A stretch of DNA of 64,000 bases from positions 270,501 to 334,500 of the forward strand of contig NZ_CP080623.1 in the NCBI RefSeq assembly GCF_019599045.1, in the 5' to 3' direction. Source of the stretch: Roseovarius sp. SCSIO 43702. Lineage in GTDB: Bacteria; Pseudomonadota; Alphaproteobacteria; Rhodobacterales; Rhodobacteraceae. The notes under the pieces are model-generated. The model saw nothing but the letters and a program-made list of their open reading frames with translations, searched no databases and had not been told where the DNA came from. Below, in pieces: positions 34,859 through 47,355 of this stretch (position 1 is its first letter; each line of letters starts with the position of its first letter). The translations under genes were made by a program, and so were the position numbers.

Positions 34859-34922
34859 GTTGAACCACGCCCGATCGGTGCTATGAACGCGGTCCAGACA
34901 GGAACAAGCGAAAGCAACATCC

Positions 34923-35699
34923 ATGGCCTATGAGACGATCATCGTCGAAGTAGAAGACCACGTCGCCCTCATCACCCTGGACCGCCCCGATGCCCTGAAC
35001 GCGCTCAACGACCAATTGTTGAGCGAGCTCGTCACGGCGCTCGACAAGGCGCAGCAGGATGACAAGGTGCGCTGCATCGTCATCACCGGCTCGGAAAAGG
35101 CATTCGCCGCCGGCGCCGACATCAAGATGATGGCCGAGAAAACCTTCGTGGAGGCGTTCGGGGGTGACCTGTTCGGCCCCGAGGCCGAGGGAATCATGCG
35201 TATCCGCAAGCCGATCATCGCCGCCGTCTCGGGCTACGCGCTGGGCGGCGGGTGCGAGCTTGCGATGATGTGCGATTTCATCATCTGCTCGGACACCGCC
35301 AAGTTCGGCCAGCCCGAGATCAACCTGGGCGTCATCGCCGGGATGGGCGGATCGCAGCGTCTCACCCGGTTCATCGGCAAGTCGAAGTCGATGGACATGA
35401 ACCTGACCGGCCGGTTCATGGATGCCGAGGAAGCCGAGCGCGCGGGCCTCGTCAGCCGCGTGGTGCCCGCCAAGAAGCTCATGGAGGAGGTCATGTCCGC
35501 CGCCAACAAGATCGCCGAGAAGTCGATGATCTCGGTCATGGCCGTGAAAGAGGCGGTCAACCGCTCCTACGAGGTGCCGCTGCGCGAGGGTCTGCTCTTC
35601 GAGCGCCGCGTGTTCCAGTCGCTCTTCGCGACCGAGGATCAGAAGGAAGGCATGGACGCCTTCGCCGAGAAACGCGAGCCGCAATTCCGCGACAAGTGA
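34923..35699 (+). CDS. Enoyl-CoA hydratase
   Basis: The 258-residue crotonase-fold enzyme hydrates 2-enoyl-CoA in fatty-acid or amino-acid breakdown. The oxyanion-hole segments are [13 protein letters not shown] and [16 protein letters not shown]. The two catalytic glutamates lie in GGGCELAM and FGQPEINLG. It is close to mitochondrial-type short-chain enoyl-CoA hydratases (ECHS1-like). In rhodobacteria it commonly sits between mutM and rpsT. Confidence 0.92.
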   Translation: MAYETIIVEVEDHVALITLDRPDALNALNDQLLSELVTALDKAQQDDKVRCIVITGSEKAFAAGADIKMMAEKTFVEAFGGDLFGPEAEGIMRIRKPIIAAVSGYALGGGCELAMMCDFIICSDTAKFGQPEINLGVIAGMGGSQRLTRFIGKSKSMDMNLTGRFMDAEEAERAGLVSRVVPAKKLMEEVMSAANKIAEKSMISVMAVKEAVNRSYEVPLREGLLFERRVFQSLFATEDQKEGMDAFAEKREPQFRDK

Positions 35700-35760
35700 T
35701 CCGCCCGGATACCTCTCCTTTCCGATGCCCGCCCGTCCCCGACGTGGCGGGCATTTTCTT

Positions 35761-35775
35761 TTAATGTGCCGTTAA
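35761..35775. promoter_or_regulatory. Perfect CtrA-type box upstream of rpsT
   Basis: TTAA-TGTGCCG-TTAA matches the CtrA consensus at all eight fixed positions and is followed by CC. It lies 5 bases before the 45-bp repeat and about 230 bases before rpsT. As the best consensus match in the window it deserves notice, although rpsT is not a known CtrA target. Confidence 0.5.
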
Positions 35776-35780
35776 CCTTT

Positions 35781-35825
35781 GCACCGACGTGATACCGACG
35801 TGGATACCGACATGGATACCGACGT
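35781..35825 (+). repeat. 45-bp dispersed repeat of 12-bp units, copy 1
   Basis: The element is built from units of GATACCGACRTG (R is A or G): a partial first unit, then three nearly complete ones. The same 45 bases occur exactly, in reverse orientation, at 58326-58370. Here it lies 13 bases upstream of a likely -35 element for rpsT and reads in the same direction as rpsT. Confidence 0.85.
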
Positions 35826-35838
35826 CGGGATTCGGGCT

Positions 35839-35866
35839 TTGCTTTGCCGTTCAAAGGGGCTATATG
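35839..35866 (+). promoter_or_regulatory. Probable rpsT promoter
   Basis: TTGCTT and TATATG are separated by 16 bases, a fair sigma-70 match, about 126 bases upstream of the rpsT ATG. Inferred from sequence only. Confidence 0.4.
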
Positions 35867-35991
35867 CCGCTCCCATACATGCGCGTGCGGCCCGCTTCGG
35901 CCAGAATCACACCGGCCACAGGCCTGCCGGATCGGGTTGACCCTCGTGCTGAGAAACATCGCAACGAACCCGAAATAAAGGTCTGATAATC

Positions 35992-36255
35992 ATGGCAAAT
36001 ACACCGCAGTCCAAGAAGCGCGCCCGCCAGAACGAGAAGCGTTTCGCCGTCAACAAGGCGCGCCGTTCGCGCATCCGCACCTACCTGCGCAAGGTCGAGG
36101 AGGCGATCGCCTCGGGCGACAAGGAAGCCGCAACCGCCGCCCTTCGCGCCGCCCAACCCGAACTCATGCGCGGCGTCACCCGCGGCGTCTTCCACAAGAA
36201 CACGGCGTCGCGCAAGATTTCGCGCCTGTCCGCCAGGGTGAAAGCTCTCGGCTGA
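35992..36255 (+). CDS. rpsT: 30S ribosomal protein S20
   Basis: The 87-residue basic protein matches S20: [16 protein letters not shown] at the start, and [20 protein letters not shown] near the end. S20 binds 16S rRNA at the bottom of the 30S body. It is a single-gene unit ended by a strong terminator. The gene lies upstream of dnaA, as in many Rhodobacterales. Confidence 0.97.
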   Translation: MANTPQSKKRARQNEKRFAVNKARRSRIRTYLRKVEEAIASGDKEAATAALRAAQPELMRGVTRGVFHKNTASRKISRLSARVKALG

Positions 36256-36279
36256 AGGGTCACCTAAATCATTGATCCC

Positions 36280-36308
36280 AAAAGGCGCCCGCTGAGGCGC
36301 CTTTTCTT
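36280..36308 (+). terminator. rpsT intrinsic terminator
   Basis: AAAAGGCGCC pairs perfectly with GGCGCCTTTT around a six-base loop, followed by CTTT. It starts 25 bases after the rpsT stop. Confidence 0.9.
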
Positions 36309-36728
36309 TAACTTTTCACACAATAAGATTCTTTTCGTGCAATGGCCGAGTCAAGCGCGAAGATAAGTTGCCGCCTCGCCCGCGCCCTTGGTAGTTTGCC
36401 CCTGCGATTCACGCTTGGCTGAACATGCCGATTCCCGCGCTGGCCAGATCGACAGGGGATGTCGATGCCGAAAGGGAAGCAGATCTTGGGGGATGTGCAG
36501 CATGTTCGAAAAGCGGAGATCCGTGTTCCGCGGGCGTGTGGCAGGGGGACAGCCGCCGTCGTTATTTTGGTAGATGAGTCCGAAAACTCTCTTTCGAGGA
36601 GATTGTTTTCTGCTGCCGAATTCTTGCGAGAGCGTGGGTTTCGCCGCGAGGCTGTCTTGCATTGGGAGTGCCGGCGTGGGGTGCGCCGGTTTTTGGTGAA
36701 ACCTGATGAAACCGTGGAACGAGGCAGA
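36306..36728 (+). other. Long rpsT-dnaA intergenic region and dnaA leader
   Basis: About 420 bases precede dnaA. They are less GC-rich than their surroundings. The dnaA frame stays open for 90 codons upstream of the chosen start, but that stretch resembles no DnaA N-terminus. Only one near match to a DnaA box (CTTTTCACA at about 36315) is seen, so I do not call an origin here. A terminator-like hairpin lies at 36671-36694. Confidence 0.5.
36671..36694 (+). terminator. Terminator-like hairpin in the dnaA leader
   Basis: CCGGCG pairs with CGCCGG around a seven-base loop and is followed at once by TTTTT. It ends 34 bases before the dnaA ATG. It could end a short upstream transcript or attenuate dnaA transcription. 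Confidence 0.5.
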
Positions 36729-38093
36729 ATGACAAGCGATGATTGGGGTGAGCTCAAGCAGGAACTCAAGCAGACGATCGGCACGAACAACTTCACGACG
36801 TGGATCGACCCGCTTGAACTCGAGGGAGTGGAAAATGGCGTCGTCTCGTTCGCCGTGCCGACAAGCTTCTTCGGGTCGTATGTATCGCAGACCTTCGGAG
36901 ACCAGATCCTCTTCAAGGCAAAGTCGATCAACCCCGAGATCAGCAGGCTGAACTTCACCGTTCCGCAGAGACGATCACCGGCGTCGCGCGCGGCCAAGCC
37001 CGCGCCCCGGCCGGCGACCAGCGCCGCGTCCGCCGCCGCGGGTGACGCCCGTATTCCGACCGCACCGCTCGATCCGCGGTTCAAGTTCGAGACCTTCGTG
37101 GTCGGCAAGCCGAACGAGCTCGCCCATGCCGCGGCCAAGCGCGTGGCCGAGGGGGGACCGGTGACGTTCAACCCCCTCTTTCTCTACGGCGGGGTCGGGC
37201 TGGGCAAGACGCACCTCATGCACGCGATCGCGTGGGATCTGCACGCGCAGAGGCCCGAGTTGAACGTCGTCTACCTGTCGGCGGAACAGTTCATGTACCG
37301 GTTCGTCCAGGCCCTGCGGGAACGCAAGATGATGGACTTCAAGGAGATGTTCCGCTCGGTCGACGTGCTGATGGTCGACGATGTTCAGTTCATCGCGGGC
37401 AAGGATAGCACGCAAGAGGAATTCTTCCATACCTTCAATGCCTTGGTGGATCAGCGCAAGCAGATCATCATCTCCGCCGACTGCGCCCCCGGCGAGATCG
37501 AGAACCTTGAGGAACGGATTCGCTCTCGCCTGCAATGCGGCCTCGTGGTCGATCTGCACCCCACGAATTACGAGCTTCGGCTGGGCATCCTGCAGTCCAA
37601 GGTGGATTACTACCGCGACCAGTATCCCGATCTGGTGTTGCAGGACGGCGTTCTCGAGTTTCTCGCGCATCGCATCACCAAGAATGTCCGGGTGCTGGAG
37701 GGCGCGCTCACGCGACTCTTCGCCTTCGCCTCTCTCGTGGGACAGGAAATCTCGCTCGAACTGACGCAGGATTGCCTTGCGGACGTCTTGCGCGCCTCCG
37801 AACGCCAAGTGACGATCGAGGAGATCCAGCGGCAGGTTTCGGATCACTACAACATCCGCCTGAGCGACCTGGTCGGACCCAAGAGGCTTCGGGTCTATGC
37901 CCGGCCCCGACAGGTCGCCATGTTTCTCTGCAAGCAGATGACCAGCCGCTCTCTCCCCGAGATCGGGCGTCGCTTCGGCGGCCGGGATCACACCACGGTC
38001 ATGCATGGCGTCCGCCGGATCGAGGAGCTGAGCCAGAAGGATGTCCAGATCGCCGAGGATATCGAGCTTCTGCGCCGCACGCTCGAAGAATAA
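36729..38093 (+). CDS. dnaA: Chromosomal replication initiator protein DnaA
   Basis: The 454-residue AAA+ protein opens the replication origin. Domain I begins WGELKQELKQTIG. A short alanine/proline-rich linker follows (about 75-110). The ATPase domain has Walker A LYGGVGLGKTHLMHAIAWDL and Walker B VDVLMVDDVQFIAGKD. The C-terminal DNA-binding domain holds the signature RFGGRDHTTVMHGVRRIE. I chose the ATG at 36729 with GAGG five bases upstream; the upstream in-frame extension is not DnaA-like. dnaN and recF follow. Confidence 0.97.
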   Translation: MTSDDWGELKQELKQTIGTNNFTTWIDPLELEGVENGVVSFAVPTSFFGSYVSQTFGDQILFKAKSINPEISRLNFTVPQRRSPASRAAKPAPRPATSAASAAAGDARIPTAPLDPRFKFETFVVGKPNELAHAAAKRVAEGGPVTFNPLFLYGGVGLGKTHLMHAIAWDLHAQRPELNVVYLSAEQFMYRFVQALRERKMMDFKEMFRSVDVLMVDDVQFIAGKDSTQEEFFHTFNALVDQRKQIIISADCAPGEIENLEERIRSRLQCGLVVDLHPTNYELRLGILQSKVDYYRDQYPDLVLQDGVLEFLAHRITKNVRVLEGALTRLFAFASLVGQEISLELTQDCLADVLRASERQVTIEEIQRQVSDHYNIRLSDLVGPKRLRVYARPRQVAMFLCKQMTSRSLPEIGRRFGGRDHTTVMHGVRRIEELSQKDVQIAEDIELLRRTLEE

Positions 38094-38226
38094 TCCCCGC
38101 CGGCTCCGCCGCCCTTGACGGGTTTCGCGATACGCCGCAAAACACCATAAATCAATTGAATGGAGGGGCCGGGATGATACCTTGCCCCTCCCGGCGTCGC
38201 AGGGGCGCCTTCCGAGGGAGAGGGAC

Positions 38227-39345
38227 ATGAAGTTCAGCATCGAACGCGGCACACTGCTCAAGGCGGTGTCCCAGGCGCAATCCGTGGTCGAGCGGCGGAA
38301 CACCATTCCGATCCTTGCCAATGTCCTGATCGAAGCCGAGGGAGACACGGTCCATTTCCGCGCCACGGACCTCGATGTCGAGGTGGTGGACAAGGCGAAC
38401 GCCACGGTCGAGCGTGCAGGCGCCACGACCGTTTCGGCGGTCACGCTGCACGAGATCGTGCGCAAGCTGCCCGACGGCGCATTGGTGACGCTGACCGACG
38501 ACACCGCCGCGGGACGGCTGGCGGTCGAGGCCGGGCGGTCGAGCTTCAATCTCGCCACCTTGCCGAAGGAAGATTTCCCCGTGATGGCAAGTTCGGAATA
38601 CGCGTCGAATTTCTCGGCCAAGGCGCCGGAGTTGCGGCGGCTCTTCGACAAGTCGAAATTTGCCATATCGACCGAAGAGACACGGTATTACCTCAACGGT
38701 GTCTACATGCATGTGGCCGAAGCCGATGGCGGCAAGGTGCTGCGTTGCGTGGCGACCGACGGCCACCGACTTGCCCGTATCGACGCCGAACTGCCCGAGG
38801 GCGCGGCGGACATGCCCGGGGTGATCGTGCCGCGCAAGACCGTGGGCGAGCTGCGCAAGCTTCTCGAGGATGACGACGCGAGCATCGCGGTGTCGGTGAG
38901 CGAGACCAAGATCCGGTTCGCCACGCCCGAGATCACCCTCACGTCCAAGGTGATCGACGGCACCTTTCCCGACTACACCCGCGTCATCCCGCAGGGCAAC
39001 ACGCGCCGGATGGAGGTCGATGCCGCCGAGTTCGCCAGGGCGGTGGACCGTGTGGCGACCGTCAGCTCGGAACGCTCGCGCGCCGTGAAGCTCTCGCTTG
39101 ACGAGGATCGGCTCATCCTGTCGGTCAACGCACCCGACAGCGGCGCCGCCGAGGAAGAGCTTGCCGTGGCTTACGGCGACGAACGGCTGGAAATCGGGTT
39201 CAACGCCAAGTACCTTCTCGAGATCGCAAGCCAGGTGGACCGCGAGAACGCGGTGTTCCTGTTCAATTCCTCCGGCGATCCGACCCTGATGCGCGAGGGG
39301 AACGATACGTCTGCGGTCTATGTCGTCATGCCGATGCGCGTGTGA
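38227..39345 (+). CDS. dnaN: DNA polymerase III sliding clamp (beta subunit)
   Basis: The 372-residue clamp has the expected start KFSIERGTLLKAVSQAQSVV and end VYVVMPMRV, and three similar domains. It encircles DNA and tethers polymerase III. The ATG at 38227 follows AGGGAC. It lies 133 bases downstream of dnaA. Confidence 0.97.
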   Translation: MKFSIERGTLLKAVSQAQSVVERRNTIPILANVLIEAEGDTVHFRATDLDVEVVDKANATVERAGATTVSAVTLHEIVRKLPDGALVTLTDDTAAGRLAVEAGRSSFNLATLPKEDFPVMASSEYASNFSAKAPELRRLFDKSKFAISTEETRYYLNGVYMHVAEADGGKVLRCVATDGHRLARIDAELPEGAADMPGVIVPRKTVGELRKLLEDDDASIAVSVSETKIRFATPEITLTSKVIDGTFPDYTRVIPQGNTRRMEVDAAEFARAVDRVATVSSERSRAVKLSLDEDRLILSVNAPDSGAAEEELAVAYGDERLEIGFNAKYLLEIASQVDRENAVFLFNSSGDPTLMREGNDTSAVYVVMPMRV

Positions 39346-39430
39346 CGGGCGATCGGACTCTCGCCAGATTCCGGGCTGGACGATCTGAATTTTCCAGCCC
39401 GCCTTCCGCAAGGCGGCCGGAGGCTGTGGG
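39346..39430. other. dnaN-recF gap with two overlapping hairpins
   Basis: Two inverted repeats share bases: GGGCTGGA/TCCAGCCC (39373-39400) and CCGCCTT/AAGGCGG (39399-39416). They cannot both form fully. No T-run follows. They could tune passage into recF, which starts 14 bases later. Confidence 0.4.
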
Positions 39431-40540
39431 TTGAGCGGGCTCTATCTATCCAGTTTGAGCCTTTCGCATTTCCGATCCCACAAGGCATCGAGGCTCACGC
39501 TGGACGCCCGGCCCGTGGCGATCCACGGGCCGAACGGCGCCGGCAAGACCAACCTGATCGAGGCCGTCTCGCTCTTGTCACCGGGCCGGGGCTTGCGTCG
39601 CGTGGGCGCGGCCGAAATGGCACGCAGGCCCGAGGCGCTTGGATGGAAGGTCACCTGCATCCTCCATTCGCTCCATCAGGTTCACGAGATCGAGATCTGG
39701 TCGGACGAGGGCGCGGCCCGGCAGACACGGATCGACGGCAAGATGGCGGCGCAGACCACGCTCGGACGCATCGCGCGCCTCCTATGGCTCGTGCCGTCCA
39801 TGGACCGGCTCTGGATCGAGGGCACCGAGGGACGCCGGCGCTTTCTCGACCGGATGACCATGAGCTTCATGCCCGACCATGCCGAGGCGACGTTGGCCTA
39901 TGAAAAGTCCATGCGCGAACGCAACAGGCTGCTCAAGGACCAGGTGCGCGACGGCCACTGGTATGTCGCGCTCGAGCGGCAGATGGCCGAAAGCGGTCTT
40001 GCCATTCACCGCAACCGCCTGACCGCCCTCGCCCGGCTGACCGAAGCTCAGCAGGGGGCCGCGACCGCGTTTCCCGTGGCCGAGCTGGAACTCGTCACCA
40101 CCGAGGCGCCCATGCCCGAGAGCGTCGCGGATTTCCGCGAGGCCCTGTCGGAAAGCCGCTTTCGCGACCTCGCTGCAGGCAGAACGCTGATCGGTCCGCA
40201 TCGCGCCGATCTGCACGGTCTGTATGCCGCCAAGGGCGTCCCGGCGCGCGATTGCTCGACCGGAGAGCAGAAGGCGCTTCTCGTCTCGCTGATCCTCGCG
40301 AATGCCCGTGCCCTGGCCGAGGATTTCGGTGCGCCGCCGATCCTCTTGCTCGACGAGGTGGCGGCCCATCTAGATGCCGCAAGGCGCGCGGCGCTATATG
40401 ACGAGATCGTTGCCCTGGGCGCGCAGGCCTGGATGACGGGCACGGGGGCGGAGCTTTTTTCCGAGCTCGGCGATAGCGCCCAGCACGTCGAAGTGACCGA
40501 AGACGACGCGCTCTCGCGAGTGAGTGTCGAGAAGGGGTGA
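39431..40540 (+). CDS. recF: DNA replication and repair protein RecF (TTG start)
   Basis: The 369-residue ABC-like ATPase acts in gap repair by helping RecA load. Walker A is IHGPNGAGKTNLIEAVSLLS near residues 31-50; the signature region is SVDC-like in DCSTGEQKALLVSLILANAR, and Walker B is ILLLDEVAAHLD. No ATG fits the N-terminus, and the TTG at 39431 gives the family start (LYLSSLSLSHFRSHK). It follows dnaN and precedes gyrB by 96 bases. Confidence 0.95.
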   Translation: MSGLYLSSLSLSHFRSHKASRLTLDARPVAIHGPNGAGKTNLIEAVSLLSPGRGLRRVGAAEMARRPEALGWKVTCILHSLHQVHEIEIWSDEGAARQTRIDGKMAAQTTLGRIARLLWLVPSMDRLWIEGTEGRRRFLDRMTMSFMPDHAEATLAYEKSMRERNRLLKDQVRDGHWYVALERQMAESGLAIHRNRLTALARLTEAQQGAATAFPVAELELVTTEAPMPESVADFREALSESRFRDLAAGRTLIGPHRADLHGLYAAKGVPARDCSTGEQKALLVSLILANARALAEDFGAPPILLLDEVAAHLDAARRAALYDEIVALGAQAWMTGTGAELFSELGDSAQHVEVTEDDALSRVSVEKG

Positions 40541-40567
40541 TCGACGCGCGAAACGTCAATGAAATAA

Positions 40568-43054
<2,487 letters not shown>

Positions 43055-43066
43055 GATACCGTTGCC

Positions 43067-43088
43067 GAGGGGGCGGAAGCGGCCCCTC
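43067..43088 (+). terminator. Weak hairpin after gyrB
   Basis: GAGGGG and CCCCTC flank a ten-base loop 13 bases after the gyrB stop. An ATTTTT follows after 12 bases. It could be a weak terminator separating gyrB from groESL. Confidence 0.4.
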
Positions 43089-43119
43089 AGCTCCACTCAA
43101 ATTTTTAGGATAATCCCAG

Positions 43120-43148
43120 TTGACTTGGCTTCGGCGACTCCCTAGCTA
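43120..43148 (+). promoter_or_regulatory. Probable groESL promoter
   Basis: TTGACT and TAGCTA are separated by 17 bases, immediately upstream of the CIRCE element, which would cover the start of transcription. Confidence 0.5.
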
Positions 43149-43155
43149 TGCGCTG

Positions 43156-43182
43156 TTATCACTCGGACGATCCGAGTGCTAA
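43156..43182 (+). promoter_or_regulatory. CIRCE operator (HrcA site) of groESL
   Basis: TTATCACTC-N9-GAGTGCTAA matches the CIRCE consensus TTAGCACTC-N9-GAGTGCTAA with one mismatch. HrcA is known to bind CIRCE and repress chaperonin genes until heat shock. It lies 52 bases before groES. Confidence 0.9.
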
Positions 43183-43234
43183 TGGTCCGCTTGACGGGCT
43201 TTGGAAGTAACTTTGAGCCTAAGGAGCCTCGAAG

Positions 43235-43522
43235 ATGGCATTTAAACCGCTGCATGACCGCGTGCTTGTTCGCCGCGTTGAGAGCGAAGAGAAAACCGCT
43301 GGCGGCCTGATCATTCCCGACAGCGCCAAGGAAAAGCCCAGTGAAGGCGAAATCGTGGCCGTCGGCGACGGCGCCCGCAAGGATAACGGGGAACTGATCG
43401 AGATGGCCGTGAAGGCCGGTGATCGCGTCCTGTTCGGCAAATGGTCGGGCACCGAGATCACGATCGACGGCGAAGAGCTTCTGATCATGAAGGAAAGCGA
43501 CATCCTGGGCGTTCAGGCCTGA
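43235..43522 (+). CDS. groES: Co-chaperonin GroES
   Basis: The 95-residue lid of the GroEL chamber shows [19 protein letters not shown], the mobile-loop region [20 protein letters not shown], and the end [11 protein letters not shown]. Standard length. It forms an operon with groEL 64 bases downstream. Confidence 0.98.
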   Translation: MAFKPLHDRVLVRRVESEEKTAGGLIIPDSAKEKPSEGEIVAVGDGARKDNGELIEMAVKAGDRVLFGKWSGTEITIDGEELLIMKESDILGVQA

Positions 43523-43568
43523 TCGTCGCATACGGTGTGCGATACGCGCGCACCCCATGAAACGCTAA

Positions 43569-45230
<1,662 letters not shown>

Positions 45231-45288
45231 GGTTTTCGCTCCGCGAAAACCGACAAGGGCGCGGCAGCAGGGGATTTGCCTGCAAATC
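45231..45288. repeat. Two perfect hairpins directly after groEL
   Basis: GGTTTTCGC/GCGAAAACC with a three-base loop (45231-45251) starts at the base after the groEL stop. GATTTGC/GCAAATC with a two-base loop (45273-45288) follows. Neither has a T-run. They may protect the 3' end of the groESL mRNA or be short palindromic repeats. Confidence 0.6.
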
Positions 45289-45321
45289 GCCGAGAGCCGT
45301 GCACCGCCTCACGCATGTTAC

Positions 45322-45348
45322 AAGGGCCGCCTCCGGGCGGCCCTTTCA
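45322..45348 (+). terminator. groESL intrinsic terminator
   Basis: AAGGGCCGCC pairs perfectly with GGCGGCCCTT around a four-base loop, followed by TC. The stem is strong but the T-run is short. Confidence 0.75.
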
Positions 45349-45427
45349 CGTTTGGCGAGGTCCTGCGGTTTCTGGACAAACCTCCGTCGCTGTGACAAAG
45401 CCCGCGCAACACTGGAGCAGTTTCATC

Positions 45428-46753
45428 ATGACCGTCACCCGTTTCGCCCCGTCGCCCACCGGCTACATCCATGTCGGCAACCTGCGCACCGCGCTGATGA
45501 ACTTCCTCATCGCGCGCAAGGCCGGGGGGACGTTCATCCTGCGCATCGACGACACCGACCCCGAGCGGTCGAAGGAGGAATATGTCGATGCGATCAAGCA
45601 GGATCTCGAATGGCTGGGCCTGACCTGGGACCGGGTCGAGCGCCAGTCGGATCGACTCGACCGCTATGCCATGGCCGCGGACGAGCTGCGCCGGATGGAT
45701 CGCTTCTACGAGGCGTTCGAGACGCCGACCGAACTTGATCTCAAGCGCAAGAAACAGCTCAACATGGGCAAGCCGCCGGTCTATGACCGCGCCGCGCTGA
45801 AGTTGACCGAGGCCGAGAAGGACGCCCTGCGTGCTGAGCGCGGCGCCGGCGTCTGGCGGTTCAAACTGAGGCAGGAGCGCATCGAGTGGACCGACGGTAT
45901 CCTCGGCGACGTCTCCATCGACGCCGCGAGCGTGAGCGATCCGGTCCTCATCCGGGGGGATGGACAGGTGCTCTACACGCTGGCCTCGGTCGTCGACGAT
46001 ACCGAGATGGGCGTGACCCATGTCGTGCGCGGATCGGACCACGTGACCAATACCGCCACACAGATACAGATCATCGAGGCACTGGGCGGCACCGTCCCGC
46101 AGTTCGCGCACCATTCCCTGCTGACCGGACCGCAAGGCGAGTCCCTGTCGAAGCGCCTCGGCACGCTCAGCCTGCGCGACCTGCGCGCCGCGGGGATCGA
46201 GCCGATGGCGCTCCTGAGCCTCATGGCACGGTTGGGCTCGGCAGATCCGGTAGAGCTTCGGGACCACATGAGCCAACTCATCGAGGGATTCGATATCGAG
46301 CGTTTCGGCGCCGCACCCACCAAGTTCGACAGCGACGACCTCTACCCGCTCACGGCGCGGCATCTGCAAAGCCTGCCCTACGACGCTGTCAAGGACACCA
46401 TTCTCGCAGCTGGCGTCCCCGAAAATCTCGGACCGCGGTTCTGGGCGGTCATGCGCGAGAACATCACGACGCTGCGCGATCTCGAGGCGTGGTGGGCGCT
46501 CTGCCGTGATGGCGCGGAGCCGGTCATTGACGACGAGGACCGCGAGTTCGTCGCCACCGCAATGGAGATGCTGCCGGAAGCGCCCCATGACGAAAGCACC
46601 TGGGGTCAGTGGACGGGCGCCGTGAAGGAGGCGACGGGCCGGAAGGGCCGGGGCCTCTTCATGCCCTTGCGAAAGGCGCTGACGGGGCAGTCGCATGGTC
46701 CCGACATGGCGCAGCTTCTGCCGCTCCTGCAGACGATCCGCGCGCGTCCCTGA
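45428..46753 (+). CDS. gltX: Glutamyl-tRNA synthetase
   Basis: The 441-residue class I synthetase charges tRNA-Glu. The HIGH-like motif lies in RFAPSPTGYIHVGNLRTAL and the KMSKS-like motif in GESLSKRLGTLSL. I chose the ATG at 45428, which gives the family start TVTRFAPSPTG; 43 further open codons upstream overlap the terminator. Alphaproteobacteria often carry two GluRS genes, and I cannot tell from this window whether this is the only one. Confidence 0.94.
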   Translation: MTVTRFAPSPTGYIHVGNLRTALMNFLIARKAGGTFILRIDDTDPERSKEEYVDAIKQDLEWLGLTWDRVERQSDRLDRYAMAADELRRMDRFYEAFETPTELDLKRKKQLNMGKPPVYDRAALKLTEAEKDALRAERGAGVWRFKLRQERIEWTDGILGDVSIDAASVSDPVLIRGDGQVLYTLASVVDDTEMGVTHVVRGSDHVTNTATQIQIIEALGGTVPQFAHHSLLTGPQGESLSKRLGTLSLRDLRAAGIEPMALLSLMARLGSADPVELRDHMSQLIEGFDIERFGAAPTKFDSDDLYPLTARHLQSLPYDAVKDTILAAGVPENLGPRFWAVMRENITTLRDLEAWWALCRDGAEPVIDDEDREFVATAMEMLPEAPHDESTWGQWTGAVKEATGRKGRGLFMPLRKALTGQSHGPDMAQLLPLLQTIRARP

Positions 46754-46756
46754 CCG

Positions 46757-47332
46757 TCACGAGACCGGCCTGATCGAGGCGCCGACCTTGCGAAGGTGCT
46801 GGTCGGCGAGATCGCGGAGATCCGCATCGGCCGACTGGTGGCGAGGATAGCGTGGTGCCGCGCGATCGTTCAGGATCGGAGCATCCCATCCATCGGTCGT
46901 CTCGAAAAAGCGGACCACACCCTCTTCACCGTATTCCGCGAGATAGCCCTGTACGACGACGTCGATATAGCTCAGCAGGACAGGCCCCTTCTCGTCCGGG
47001 GCGCGATGCAGGCCATCGGGAACCGAATAGACCGCGATCTCCGGGGCATGGTCCAGTTCGTGGATCACCTGATGCGACGCCTTCACGCGATCATAGGCGC
47101 CCTCCCGTTCGTCGAGCGCGGCCCAGTCATCCGCCGGAACCGCGGCGATGAGCCCGTCGATCACGCTGGCTTCATCCGGCACCACGGTCAGATACGCCAC
47201 TTCGCGCAGGGACGTATGGCGCCACGCCCGCCGCCAGCCGCGCAGCTGTGCCCGGTGCGCATCCGCGAAATGATGGGTGTTCCGGTTCACCAGGCTGCCA
47301 TAGCCGAAGAAATAGGCGTCATGCGAATTCAT
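46757..47332 (-). CDS. Gamma-glutamylcyclotransferase-like protein
   Basis: The 191-residue protein starts with the BtrG/GGCT nucleotide-free loop motif YFFGYGSLVNRNTH. It has a candidate catalytic glutamate region around WAALDEREGAYDRV. Family members cyclise gamma-glutamyl amino acids or related groups, for example in glutathione turnover. The substrate cannot be told from sequence. It diverges from the Rrf2-type regulator, with an FNR-like box between them. Confidence 0.78.
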   Translation of the reverse strand: MNSHDAYFFGYGSLVNRNTHHFADAHRAQLRGWRRAWRHTSLREVAYLTVVPDEASVIDGLIAAVPADDWAALDEREGAYDRVKASHQVIHELDHAPEIAVYSVPDGLHRAPDEKGPVLLSYIDVVVQGYLAEYGEEGVVRFFETTDGWDAPILNDRAAPRYPRHQSADADLRDLADQHLRKVGASIRPVS

Positions 47333-47341
47333 GCCGGGCCT

Positions 47342-47355
47342 TTGATCTGAGTCAA
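47342..47355. promoter_or_regulatory. FNR-type box between the cyclotransferase and Rrf2 genes
   Basis: TTGAT-CTGA-GTCAA matches the FNR/FnrL pattern TTGAY-N4-RTCAA at every fixed position. It lies 9 bases from the cyclotransferase start and 59 from the regulator start. A second, overlapping inverted repeat CTGAG-N7-CTCAG (47347-47363) could be a separate operator. Confidence 0.5.

Noticed and set aside
35789..35986. Small open frame beginning MIPTWIPTWIPT over the 45-bp repeat
   Set aside because: The repeating peptide only reflects the 12-bp DNA units; the same peptide appears at the second copy followed by unrelated sequence, and there is no ribosome binding site.
36256..36728. Replication origin near dnaA
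   Set aside because: Only one imperfect DnaA-box-like sequence and no cluster of boxes or marked AT-rich unwinding element was found, so I do not call oriC.
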